Part shown: positions 50,401-61,649 of the stretch, piece after piece
Numbering within the stretch: the stretch's first letter is position 1
How the letters are laid out: every line of letters starts with the position of its first letter
Source of the DNA: Ailanthus altissimus
Taxonomy: Eukaryota > Streptophyta > Magnoliopsida > Sapindales > Simaroubaceae
Reading direction: 5' to 3'
DNA: 64,000 bases
NCBI GenBank assembly: GCA_946807835.1
Contig: OX327690.1
Location: 6,420,501-6,484,500 of the forward strand
Position numbers and translations under genes: made by a program
The notes under the pieces: generated by a model
What the model was told of the DNA's origin: nothing
Databases searched by the model: none
The model's input: only the letters and a program-made list of their open reading frames with translations

Positions 50401-50860
50401 CTTTAGATTAACTTAACAATGTACATGGCTTTAATCTCTATGATAGCCTTTATCTTGTCTAGATTGGCTATTAGTGCCTCATTCATCTCTTGATTGAAGA
50501 TCTTTCTCTTCTACTTGACAGGCTTAAAAGCCAAGTTAATGCCAACTTGTGAGAGATCAACAAAGGATTAATACTCGGCATGTTCTCATACGACCACGTA
50601 AAAATATTTGAGAACTCCCTTAATAAGGAACTCAAGTCTTCTTTAGTTTTGGGTCCAAGTTCGACCCAATTTTGACTATCTTCTAGAGGGAGTCCTTATT
50701 CAGATGGACTTCGAATAGGTCTCCTACTGGTTCTGGAGATTTCAACTTCTCTTATTCTTGATAGTCCACCAAAGTGATGCGAATGTCTTCTTGGCTGAGG
50801 TGACATTTTAACTCGTCGTCATCTTTTGGTTTCTTGAGATCACTATCACTCATTGTATAA
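47422..50860 (-). pseudogene. Decayed Ty3/gypsy pol (RT and RNase H)
   Basis: On the minus strand, about 50560-50020 reads as gypsy reverse transcriptase: VGINLAFKP-like, then SRVISLSRFISLATKCFE, GEAFQQLKAYL and RPIYFSNKAFT. Then about 49860-49700 reads as RNase H (DFIIEYTQKD and WTFYIDGSFNSQGCGLG). The order and motifs fit the Tat/Ogre branch. Stops and shifts are frequent. The part from 47422 to about 49600 is too eroded for me to assign domain by domain. LTRs were not found. Confidence 0.7.
48055..48245 (+). repeat. About 68-bp tandem repeat, three copies
   Basis: GAGCTC-containing units start at about 48066, 48134 and 48201. Each includes GAGCTCTRC and, further on, a TAGAAYTGACCACC-like block. 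Confidence 0.7.
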
Positions 50861-53096
50861 GGAACTTCAATTTTAAGTAATAAATGTATATTATTGCATT
50901 TGAGTTCCTCGTGAATGATCTCATGAGTTATTTATTAATTGACATTTATGTACTTAAAAATATAATTTAATATTATAAATGTGTCAAATTTTTGACATTG
51001 TTGTTAGAAATTATATTTCTAATGTTTTATTATCTATAGTATTCAATACATTATTCAACCGAAATGATATAAGTGTATTAAAATGTATTTTTCCGAACCC
51101 CACAAAGTATTATTTACCTTTCTGAAATGTATCACATTATTATTCACTCTATCAAAATTCACATAATCCAATTTATCTTTCAGTGTATCCTGAATTACTA
51201 TTCACTTAATGGAGGGTCTCAATGGTGCTCCAACATTCATACTTAACGGCTGTGCCTCTCGGAGATGCTCCTCCATTCGCTTAACGAGGACGTGGGTTGC
51301 CCCTCCTCCATTCACCATTCTCTTTATAGTTCCCTTTCAAAATAATTTTTTGCCACGTGTCCTTCTCCATTATTATTACATGTCATCTAGATTCTTGGCA
51401 CAATAATTAGTTCTTTGGTTTCAACCCCGCACTAGAGTTATTATAGAAAGAATCCTTTAAAGAGGTGAAAATCTTGTTTCCGGCCGGTGAAAACAAAATT
51501 TCCCATTTTCTATTTGTGTCATCATGGTTGGTTTTGGGTCATCTTCTGCCGTACTATATTATATCACATCATTGTTGTCGATGCTAGCAAAGCAATCAAT
51601 GCTTCGCTCTCGTGGAAAATCCAAATCCATATGTTGCGCTGTCACTACAAAAAGTAGTCGTGTGTGACACGGTATCAACACAACCCACACAAAGTGTATT
51701 AAACATAATTGTATTGTATCACACTTGTAATTGTGATCTAATAGTATAAAATTTATTGTGCACTTTTTTTAATCATTAAAAATAATAATATTATTGATTA
51801 AAATAGTTAATATTACATCTTTAAACCACTAATATAAAATTAAATAAATTATCAAAACACTACATAAGATAGCTCTATTAAAACATATTCAAACTTAATT
51901 ATTTTATTAAAAAAATACAAATAAATTTCATAACCGACAATTATTCATACCAAAGAACATTATCTTTTCAAAAATAAAAACAATTCTATCCTCATATAAG
52001 AGATCTTCATTTTTTAATCTTAAAAAATAAAATAAAATATGAATGTTTCAAATTTTCTCTCGGCATATAAATAATTGGCAAGTTCATAACTCAAAGTTTA
52101 TAATTATCAAAATAAATTATAAATCTTGGACTTACATTGGCTCTTTTGTGAGCTGTGAATTGGGATTTTTATGGGCTTAGATAGATTAGAGGCTTTTGTT
52201 AGTTATAGATTAAGGTAGTGTTTGCATATTTTTTTATTAAATTCTGAATAGAACTAAATTGAGTTAAATTATTAAATTTGATTTATTTATTTTTTTAATT
52301 TAATGTTTAAAAATAAATGTTAAATTATTTGTAGTATATTTTTCATTTTCTATATTAAGTCAAAAAGTTTCTTAAAAAATATTTTTTTTAATCAAAACAA
52401 AATTGACTTAAAATTCTTATCAAGTTAAAAAAAAACACTTTAAATGAATAAATAAATTAAATTAAGTCAAATTAAAAAAAAAACAATTTTCAAACTACTT
52501 AGTAATAAATTCTTTATGAACTGATTCTAGTAGTTCTCTAATTATAAATATCTAATTTAATATTTTTTATTAAAAACATTGCGTAATAGATTGTAACATA
52601 ATATTTTTTTTAAAAAAAATAATGCGTACATTATAAGATATTATTAAATGGACATCCTACCGGCAAGTCAAGGAGCCAAATGCAATAGAAACAAAGAAAT
52701 TCTATTTTATTTTAATAAGGGTATGGCCGTATAGATAACATTATCTTCGTCTTCTTATAATTAGGAAAGGAACCATCAGAATATTCAACAAAAAGGACAG
52801 GCTGAAAGAAATGGAATCTTCACATTTCATGAGAAAGCAGGTAGGCCAAACTAGTTCATCAATCACAATATTTTTCCAAGGATGCCCGATCTATCCGGCA
52901 AGTCATTGTAACAAAACCTCCAAAACAATAGCCCACTAGAGTAAGTATTGCGAAAATTTTCCAATTTTGTCTGAATCTTCAATGTCAAGTCAATCACTGC
53001 AAAAGATGTGAATAATAACTGATGATAACATCTATAAACAAAGGCTCACATTCCTCGGAGATCACAAGGAGCTGTGGAATCCAAGAAAATTAAGTA
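50861..53096. other. Upstream region of the amino acid transporter gene
   Basis: Mostly AT-rich with no gene. A G-box-like GCCACGTGTCC lies at about 51353. A CACTACAAAAAG at 51643 resembles the end of a CACTA transposon, but no matching opposite end was found. An open frame at 51209-51406 is not convincing. Confidence 0.4.
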
Positions 53097-54872
53097 ATGG
53101 GTTCCACTGAAGGGCAGGTTGCTGAGGTTCAGCAAAGGAGTTACTGGAGATGGAGCAAACAGGATTTCTTACCAGAAGAATCCTTCAAGAGCTGGGGCAA
53201 CTACCGAAAGGCATTATCCCAGACAGGTTTCCGGTTCAAGGATCGTCTCATAAGCCGTTCAGATGATGCTAATGAGATTTGTGAACTTCGGAAACAAAGC
53301 GAAAATGACATGAGACGTTGTTTAACTTGGTGGGATCTCACCTGGTTTGGATTTGGAGCGGTCATTGGAGCTGGCATATTTGTGCTCACTGGCCAGGAAG
53401 CCAATGAACACGCTGGACCAGCCATAGTCTTATCTTATGTTGCTTCAGGGGTTTCAGCAATGCTCTCGGTCTTTTGCTACACAGAATTTGCAGTAGAAAT
53501 CCCAGTTGCAGGGGGGTCATTTGCTTATTTAAGAATTGAGTTAGGAGACTTTGCAGCATTCATCACAGCTGGAAACATACTTCTTGAAAGCATTGTGGGA
53601 ACTGCAGCTGTTGCCCGAGCATGGACTTCTTATTTCACAACTCTGTTGAACCGGGAACCCAACTCGTTACGCATCCACACAAATCTCACGGAAGGATATA
53701 ATCTCCTGGACCCAATAGCAGTAGGAGTTCTACTGATTTCTGCAACAATTGCAATGATCAGTACAAGGAAAACTTCAGACTTCAATTGGATAGCATCTGC
53801 AATTAACACCATTGTAATTTTGTTTGTGATAATTGCAGGATTTGCTCATGCTGACACTTCAAATCTGAAACCCTTTTTGCCTTTCGGGCCTGAGGGAATC
53901 TTCAAAGCAGCTGCAGTTGTTTACTTTGCCTACGGTGGATTTGATAGTATTGCCACCATGGCGGAAGAAACTAAAAATCCGTCAAGAGACATACCAATTG
54001 GGCTGCTTGTTTCAATGTCTATCACCACCTTGATATATTGCTTAATGGCACTTTCATTATGCATGATGCAGCCATACACAGATATAGACCAAAATGCAGC
54101 CTATTCTATTGCGTTTCAGAGAGTGGGAATGAGATGGGCAAAATACTTGGTAGCTCTTGGTGCCCTCAAGGGGATGACCACTGTTCTTCTGGTAGGAGCA
54201 CTTGGACAGGCACGATACACCACTCATATTGCAAGAGCACACATGATCCCACCGTGGTTTGCTCTCGTTCATCCAAAGACTGGAACACCAATAAATGCCA
54301 ACCTTCTGATTGCCATTGCAAGTGCTCTAATTGCTTTCTTTTCAGGCTTGGATATCCTGTCAGCCTTGTTATCACTGAGCACACTCTTTATCTTCATGAT
54401 GATGGCTGTTGCACTTCTTGTGAGGAGATACTATGTTCAAGAAATAACACCACGAAGAAACCTGGTGATGCTTGTAATCCTTCTGCTGATCATTATTGCT
54501 TCCTCCATGGGAACATCAGCTTACTGGGGGTTAAAGCCTAATGGTTGGGTTGGATATATCGTCACAGTTCCTCTTTGGTTCTTAGCGACTTTGGCGATAT
54601 CAGTACTTCTGCCTCAGCAAAGAACCCCAAAAACATGGGGGGTTCCATTAGTTCCGTGGTTTCCATCCTTGTCGATTGCAACAAATATCTTTCTTATGGG
54701 ATCTCTGGGATATCAAGCTTTTATAAGATTTGGAGTCTGTACGATTGTAATGCTAATTTACTATGTTTTCTTTGGCCTCCATGCCACATATGATATGGCT
54801 CACCAGCTACACAAGCCAGAAGTTCCATTGGAAGTTAATGATGAGGACGCAACAGGGAAAGCAGAGCCTTGA
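53097..54872 (+). CDS. Cationic amino acid transporter, CAT8/CAT5-like
   Basis: One uninterrupted exon of 591 codons. An in-frame TAA lies six bases before the ATG, which fixes the start. The product is an APC-superfamily, SLC7/CAT-type permease that moves basic amino acids across a membrane. The N-terminal cytoplasmic part contains SKQDFLPEESF. Membrane segments begin at about residue 80 with FGAVIGAGIFVLTG; CYTEFAVEIPVAGGSFAYL (128-146) and MAEETKNPSRDIPIGL follow. The late motifs GALKGMTTVLLVGALGQAR and HIARAHMIPPW are those of plant CATs, and about fourteen membrane segments are expected. The N-terminal wording (SYWRWSKQDFLPEESF) is closer to my memory of CAT8 and CAT5 than of CAT1. Location at the plasma membrane or tonoplast cannot be told from sequence. 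Confidence 0.94.
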   Translation: MGSTEGQVAEVQQRSYWRWSKQDFLPEESFKSWGNYRKALSQTGFRFKDRLISRSDDANEICELRKQSENDMRRCLTWWDLTWFGFGAVIGAGIFVLTGQEANEHAGPAIVLSYVASGVSAMLSVFCYTEFAVEIPVAGGSFAYLRIELGDFAAFITAGNILLESIVGTAAVARAWTSYFTTLLNREPNSLRIHTNLTEGYNLLDPIAVGVLLISATIAMISTRKTSDFNWIASAINTIVILFVIIAGFAHADTSNLKPFLPFGPEGIFKAAAVVYFAYGGFDSIATMAEETKNPSRDIPIGLLVSMSITTLIYCLMALSLCMMQPYTDIDQNAAYSIAFQRVGMRWAKYLVALGALKGMTTVLLVGALGQARYTTHIARAHMIPPWFALVHPKTGTPINANLLIAIASALIAFFSGLDILSALLSLSTLFIFMMMAVALLVRRYYVQEITPRRNLVMLVILLLIIIASSMGTSAYWGLKPNGWVGYIVTVPLWFLATLAISVLLPQQRTPKTWGVPLVPWFPSLSIATNIFLMGSLGYQAFIRFGVCTIVMLIYYVFFGLHATYDMAHQLHKPEVPLEVNDEDATGKAEP

Positions 54873-55801
54873 GATTATTCCACTCAACACCTCAATCTTC
54901 TTATCCTTTTCAAGAATGTTTATCTGCTTCTGTTCATATTAGGATGTGCAAAGTTCTGATTGCAGGATCATGGTAGTACAGGTTGCCACTTTCAATGTAA
55001 GATAATTATTAAAGAAATAATCTACTTTCAGTGCAGTGGAAAAAGGACTTGTGAATGAAGGAAAATTGTATGCCATTGTCAATTCAAGTTCATAATGATC
55101 ATAAAATGATGCTTTACCAATATAACAAATGAGAATACAGAAAGAGCAAAAGTGCCAAATATAATTTTATATATTCTCTCCTATGCATGTAGACAATAAG
55201 TGACATTAAGAATAGCATGCTTAATTACCTCTTTCCGTACTCCTGTCAGTCTGCTCCAACATCTTGTTTTACAGATTTGAGAACTGTCTGCAGCAACAGG
55301 CAAGTGAACAGTCATTAAAGTTAAGTTCAAGTGCAGTTAAGCACACTTTGAGTTTCACAAGACCATATGTATCTATGGAGCATCGTTTATAAATAGAGAT
55401 AGCTGATTTTATTTCAAGATCTAGTGTTTGAAAATCAAGCTAAACATTTTCTGTATGAGCAAAAAACAAGAACAAAACAATTCTTGAAAAGTTGTCAACT
55501 ACAATCTGAATTTTTTTTTTTTGTATTTTCACCGTCTTTCTGGGTCTATTTTCTTATGTGCAATGGCTTCAACAATTCTTGAAAAGTGCCATTTTGATTC
55601 TTATTGGTTGGTTAATTTTTCAATCTGTTGTTGCAGAGCTTCAAGATTGAGTGCCATAAATTATTATCTCTTTTCTTGTTTATTTTCATTAGCCATCATT
55701 AAAACACTTGTTCAGTTAGTTTTTATGCCGAATATCATGTAATATTTCATAGTTGTTAAGAATTCAGTGATATGATTATCATTACATCTACTATGACAAG
55801 A
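54873..55801. other. 3' flank of the transporter gene
   Basis: Contains the probable 3' UTR. Nothing else recognised; the open frame at 55521-55742 is not convincing. Confidence 0.4.
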
Positions 55802-56412
55802 ATGGTGCCCAGAGGCTCTTCCCTTACACAACGTAGGCGGCCTAAAGCCCCACTTTGTATAAAGGCTAGACAAAAAATTTCTACTATATAAAAATAAATC
55901 AAGTTTCATATTTAATAACACATCACTTATTGAAGTTGTGTTTATTAAGTTAAGAATCATTAAACTTGATGATTATTTTTTCAAAGAAAAAAGATAGATA
56001 ATTAATTTCTATTTAAACTCAAACTAATATTACTTTAATTGTTACCATTTTCCAGCAAAACTACCTTATTGTTATCGATTCCCAAATATATCTCCATTTA
56101 GGCATTATAGTTTAAACATTTTGCCTTCCTTCAAGGCCTCTAGTATAAACATCTATTTCGGAGTCATTCAACTATTAACAGTCAATCTTCTCTACTATTA
56201 AATGGATTTCAGTCACTGCTCAAGCAAAAACAAAGTTAATTTCTTAAAGGACTTATAGGCATCGCCATCAAGATCTCAAAATTTTATCACAGATAGTAAA
56301 AAAGATATAAATTGGTGTGAAAATTATTAATTAATTAAAATTTTCATTTGGCCTAATAAAAAGAAAATTTGTCTAAGGCCCCAAAATGCCTTGAGCTGCC
56401 CCTGATGGTGCC
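55802..56412. mobile_element. Non-autonomous hAT-type element with 8-bp target duplication
   Basis: The element at 55810-56404 (595 bp) begins CAGAGGCTC and ends GCTGCCCCTG, giving short inverted ends of CAGRGGC type. It is flanked by ATGGTGCC on both sides (55802-55809 and 56405-56412). Eight-base duplications and such ends are typical of hAT transposons. It has no transposase reading frame. Confidence 0.8.
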
Positions 56413-57457
56413 TAGTTGACCTATAAAACATGCTTTCAGAGGCTTCTTTGCATCTGGCATTAAAACTGGGTAAAATTGTCTATAAATTCAAGTCACTTTA
56501 AGGAGAAAAACACAGAAGTTAGCTACTCCAACAATCAACTGCGTCAAAAGATTTGGTTGATGGAATTTGAAAATGTCAAGGACTTGAATGAGGTTTCCAA
56601 CAAACAAAAGGAGCTACATAAGGAAAACCCAATAAAATAAACTAATAAAGTTAAAGCAGAAATGGTGAGGAAATTGACAAAAAATAGGATAAACATATAA
56701 AGAAAAACGGTCAGAATGAATAGAATCAAGAGAGGAGGTAAAAAATCAAAGAAAAAATGACAACAGAAATGTCTGAAGGCATCTGTGCATGAAGGTGGCA
56801 TCACGTAACTTGTTTACTATCTACATGCCATTGTAGTTTAGCATGTAACGAATGTAAAACATTATGTTCTTGTTAATTAAAGTTTATTTGAGATTATGAA
56901 AAGTTTGATAGCACACTTTATTAGACACATCATACAAATGAAAGAAAGCAAAAAGTTAACATTTTTTTTTTGTGGATACTGACAACTGAAAACAGAGAAA
57001 ACTGGAGAACAATTGCATATTTTGCAACCTGCTGAACATATGCTTTTATTCAGATAATGACTAACTTCCACATAACTTCAAGAATGCTCAAGTAAGAAAT
57101 AAAGTCATTTTGGGCATTACTATCACAAAATCTTTATGACTATCAACTTTTCCTTTTTAAAAGAAAAAAAAAAAATCGCTGATGGCACCACTGTTCTAGA
57201 CAAATAAATAAATCTGACACAACTCATTTACCAATTACAGTCATGTACCCATACAAATTGAGAATATCTTTCAAGGACTAATCTGAGTACTGCGGATGCA
57301 AAAGAAAGAGAGAGTAGAAATGCTTATACAGTTTCTGAATGAAGTCAAAGATCAAGTGATAAATGGAAACAGTGTGAATTCTTTTACTATACATCATAAA
57401 TATGATAACATGATATCAGATAAATATAATTAGAAGGAAGTGATAATAAATGTTTAC
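56413..57457. other. Between hAT element and pTAC14-like remnant
   Basis: No gene recognised. Later exons of the pTAC14-like gene would be expected here, but I could not find them. A minus-strand open frame at 56544-56804 is low-complexity and hydrophobic. Confidence 0.4.
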
Positions 57458-59560
57458 CAGCATAACAGACTAGCATGTCTGCATCTTGCATTAAAAGCAT
57501 CAATCCTGACTTGACGTTGATGCACCATGACTGTGCAATATGCACTGCCCAGATTAATCTCTCACAATCACTAGCAAGGTTCTTCATATTGAGGGGAACA
57601 CCACAGTGCCGAGCAACATCAAAAGGACAAACAGTTCCAAAATTTAAATTAGAGTAAATAAAAGTTAAGGGATAAAAGGAATGCTCTATAACATCTAAGT
57701 TCTTGGTATCCAGATCTTTTCCCAAATTCCAAGGCTCTTTGTAGTTTTTTAATAGGTGAAGCAAGCTTTAGGTCCTGCAGCTCTGTAAGGTCCTCTTATA
57801 ACAACCATAGAACAATGTGTACAAGGGAAAATGTTAATTTTGCTTCACAAGGAAGTAAAAGGACAAAAGTGACAAGGATAACAAGTAGATTAGTGGCAGG
57901 ATAATCAAACCAACTCATAGAAGCCAAATAAGTTCAAAAAAGAAATAAATGTAATGAATCTTAGAAATATGCTAAGCTAATCAAGACCTATAGAATTTTA
58001 AGGCTTGAGTTTTACACAGCCATTGATTTCATTCAACTTGAAGATCTATTATTTATTTCCAGTATGTAAGATTGCCTTCCAGCATGCCAAAATCAATGTA
58101 CTTATTTCAGACAGCTAAATTTGTGTATATGTACTCATTCAGTCGTATTTTTTCTCTACTGCCAGTTCAGAACAGAGAGTGCAAAAATGAATGAAATTTC
58201 ACATAGCACATAAATAAATCTTTTTCATTAAGTCCTCAAGGCTCATGCTTTCATTTTCCACTTTTCAAACTTAAAAAAAAAGTGAAATTAAAACAACGTT
58301 GGCAGACATTTGGATGTGTGGTGATATATAGAGCAACATGATAATATTTAGAATCTTCCAGGTGATAGCTGGCTGGCAAAATCCTACATAAGATCACGTC
58401 TTCATGGACCCAGGACACTAGAAGGGTACCACTCTGAGATTTGCATCTTATTTGCACATAAAAATTTCGACATATGGGCATTAAGTTAACCCTAGTAATT
58501 TCCTTGATCCTTGCTTCAAGGTAAATCTCTACTTGCTAGATATAAGGCCATGTGCAATTTGAAACTATAAGCTTATGTTAATAATTCCTAATACAAAGGA
58601 TATCCATAATACGTCAGCCGACTGATTTACGAGCTAATACGAAGAATCAGCAATCTATCAATGGTTGAACAGAAGCCACAGTCAGTTTACATAATATTAT
58701 GCTTTCCTGGTCTGGGGATTCACGCACCTTTATTGGAAGAAGCAAACTAGAGTATTCATCAATATGTAAGAAGTCACCATAAAATTGCGAAAAAGTTGTC
58801 ATCTTGATCAAATGCATATAAATGAAGTCATGCCATTCTATGGCTCCAAACTTCCAATCTGTCTAACAAAGAGAGATATCCTTTACAATTTTCATCTTGT
58901 TTGCGTGAACAGAAGACATTGAACCTTCTTCCTAAAGTTTAATAATTAGAAATAGAAGATATAAGTGGTATACACAAAGTGCAGAATCACAAACTTAAAT
59001 AAAAGTACATCTCAAATGCAATAATGAAAATTTAGAAGTAGCAAATAAGATCAAGGGCTCATCTCTGCTAGTTATTAAGAATTAAGTTACCTCGGGGTTG
59101 GTTGAGTTAATGACATCAAATAATTGATGCCTATTGGTGATTTGATAAAACATCACTGGGAGGTTCGGCCTTATAGTGAGCAACAACTCTAGTGGGTATT
59201 TCCATGATTAACTGTGCAGTCAGTATACACTAATGTGAATAGGTTATACAGAAGGGTGGGTTGGTTATATACTCTTATGCGCGCTCCTCAACCAGGCATA
59301 GTGAGTAAATTTAGATATTGGAATCAAAAGCTAGTTGTCAATTAAGATCATGCAAACAATAGGAAACACCAGAACAATATCCAATAGAGAAGCATGACAA
59401 TAAGGACTGCAAAACCAATGCTAATACAACATCAATCATGTGCATTTATCTGAAAATGAAATAACTCACACACTCACAATGACGTGGTTCAACATCTTTA
59501 AAAGCAAAAATGCCAAGCCCACTGTGGCCTTCCTTAAGTTCAACTCCAACACTTGTTTCC
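57458..59560 (-). pseudogene. Decayed SET-domain gene, pTAC14-like
   Basis: Four exon remnants lie on the minus strand in the correct order. About 59560-59478 reads VELKEGHSGLGIFAFKDVEP. 59211-59091, between CAG and GTAACT, reads LIMEIP then LELLLTIRPNLPVM and DVINSTNPE, with one extra C that shifts the frame. 58858-58728 contains YAFDQDDNF in one frame and QFYGDFLHIDEYSSLLL in another. 57782-57458 contains ELQDLKLASPIKKLQRALEF in one frame, then GVPLNMKNLASDCERLIWAV and MQDADMLVCYA. These match, as I remember it, the SET domain of plastid transcriptionally active chromosome protein 14, a component of the plastid RNA-polymerase assembly. Frameshifts and missing 5' and 3' exons show that it is dead. 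Neighbouring position to the EMB1025-like gene agrees with Arabidopsis, where the two loci lie close together. Confidence 0.7.
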
Positions 59561-59665
59561 AGTATTTCCACGAAAGAATGTAGGATGGAATAATCAAGCT
59601 AGCAAGAATGAAGTGTAACCAAACTTTTAGACTTAAGACTGAAGCAAACAGTATTTCCCAAAGAA

Positions 59666-61642
59666 TCAACCATACAAGTTGCTCCAACATTTGTTAATGG
59701 CTGCTTGAATCTTTTGAGGTTTGCAAAGCTCTAGAACAACTCTTTCCCAAACAGAGGATTTGGGTGTCAGAAACTTTTGCGGCATCACTTCTACAATCTT
59801 CAAAGCACCTAAAGTTCTCTGTCGCTTAAATAATCGGACTGCAAGCTCATTTAAGAACTCTCTTCCATCTTGATGTGTATCAAGCTTCTCTTTCAAAGCT
59901 GTCAAAAATATATTGCATGTGACTAAGTCAGGATCACAGCCATGATCCATCATGCTGTTTAAAAGATCAATGGCATGGGAGATGTTATTTTGCTTGCATA
60001 GAGCATTAAATAATATGTTGTAAGAGAAAACATCAGGCTGAGACTCTGGCTCCTGGCAAAGCATCTTGTTAAAAAGTTTCAAAGCTTCTTCTATTGAGCC
60101 AGCATTGCAGAGGCCATGAATCATTGAACTGTAAGTCACAACATCAGGTTTACATCCTCTACTCGGCATTTGTGCCCACACCATCATAGCCTCCCTGAGC
60201 TTCCCATCCTGACAAAGGCCATGAATGAGAACACTGTAACAAGCCTTATTGCACATGCAGTTATTCTTTTTCATCTCTTTCCAAATTTCAACAGCTTTAT
60301 GACCTTTACCACTCTCAAAGAAACCTTTCATCAAGGAGCTATAAGTGTCAGAATTAGGTGAGCAACCCTTCGTTATCATTTTAGAGAGAATTTCCTTAGC
60401 TTCATCTGCTTTGCCCACCCGACATAGTCCATGTATAAGAGCACTGTAGACCACAGTGTTTGGCTGAAAACCTTTGTCCATCATTTGATTCCTTAATTTC
60501 ATTGCATCCTCAGTCTTTCCCTCCTTAAATAACCCACTAATAAGAGTCGAATAAAAATACTCATTCACGTGGAGCTGTCTTTCCTCCATGGACATCAACA
60601 CACAAGCCTCATCAACAGCTCTCTCTTGCTTCACTAACCCATTAATAATTGTCCCATATGTAACTTCATTAGGCACACACTTATTTGATACCATCCGATC
60701 CAAGAGACTAACCGCCTTATCCAACTCCCCCTTAAGACACAAGCCATGCATAAGAGTGTTATAAGTCACCTTATTAGGTACACACCCTTTAAGATGCATG
60801 TTGTCCACGAACTTGGCTGCTCGTCCCAATTCACCCTTCTTGCACAACCCATTAATCAAAACATTAAACGTAACCGGATTAGGGAAACAACCCTCAATTT
60901 GCATCTCATCTAATAGCAAAACTGCCTCATTGATTCTGTTTTCTCTGCACAACCCATCCTTCAATGTAGAATACGTATAAATATCCAGCATACATCTCCC
61001 AAATGGCATCTCTCTAAACACCTCAATTGCTTTATCAACCAACCCCAAATACACATTGTCTTGATAACCAAATTATAACTCAACGTATTGGGCAAAATAT
61101 TCATGTGTTTGGCACTAACAACATGATTGTAAAAATCCAAAGCTTGACGATACAAACCCTCTTGAATTATAACATTAAAACTGAATTAAACGACTTAATG
61201 GTTCTTTTACATTGAAATTCATCAACCATTCTATGAAACAAATCAATTGCTTGTTCAATTAAATGAACTTTACCATAAGCCTTAATTATCAAAATAAAAC
61301 TCTTCTCTAAAACCACCTTCTTTTCTTGTCTCATTCGATGCAAAACCATCTCTAAAGACCTAAAATCGCCCTTATTCGCATAGTTTTCAATGAGTGAATA
61401 AAATGTTGAATCACCTTGCTTATAAGAACCCAATTTTGGACCAGAGTTAAATATCTTATCCGGGATTGGTTGGTCGGATTCATCTCTGTGTCTAGGTTCG
61501 GATTCTGTGTTATTATTTGATGTAATTGTACTGAGAACAGAAAAGAGTTGATGAGAGCACTTGTGATTGTTATTGAAGACAGCTTCTTTAAAACTGAGTC
61601 TCTAAGAAGGGTTTCCGTGCGATATAATGGACATTTTCGCAT
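59666..61642 (-). CDS. P-class pentatricopeptide-repeat protein, EMB1025-like, with three apparent 1-nt deletions
   Basis: Reading from the ATG at 61642, the product starts MRKCPLYRTETLLRD. The frame then shifts three times, near 61550, 61175 and 61050, each fixed by assuming one missing base. After the last shift, more than 460 codons are open to the TGA at 59666-59668. With the three bases restored the length is 659 residues, about that of Arabidopsis EMB1025. The body is tandem 35-residue PPR motifs, for example VTYNTLMHGLCLKGELDKAV and VVYSALIHGLCRVGKADEA; PPR proteins bind organelle RNA. The last motif region ends KIQAAINKCWSNLYG. The long open body suggests either a very recently broken gene or assembly base-drop errors at short runs. 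Confidence 0.85.
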
Positions 61643-61649
61643 GGTTCAG

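Noticed and set aside
51643..51700. CACTA transposon end
   Set aside because: Only one CACTACAAAAAG-like end was found and no inverted partner or 3-bp target duplication, so it could be chance.
54038..54541. 167-codon open frame inside the transporter gene
   Set aside because: It is a shifted frame of the amino acid transporter, with cysteine- and serine-rich composition typical of such shadows.
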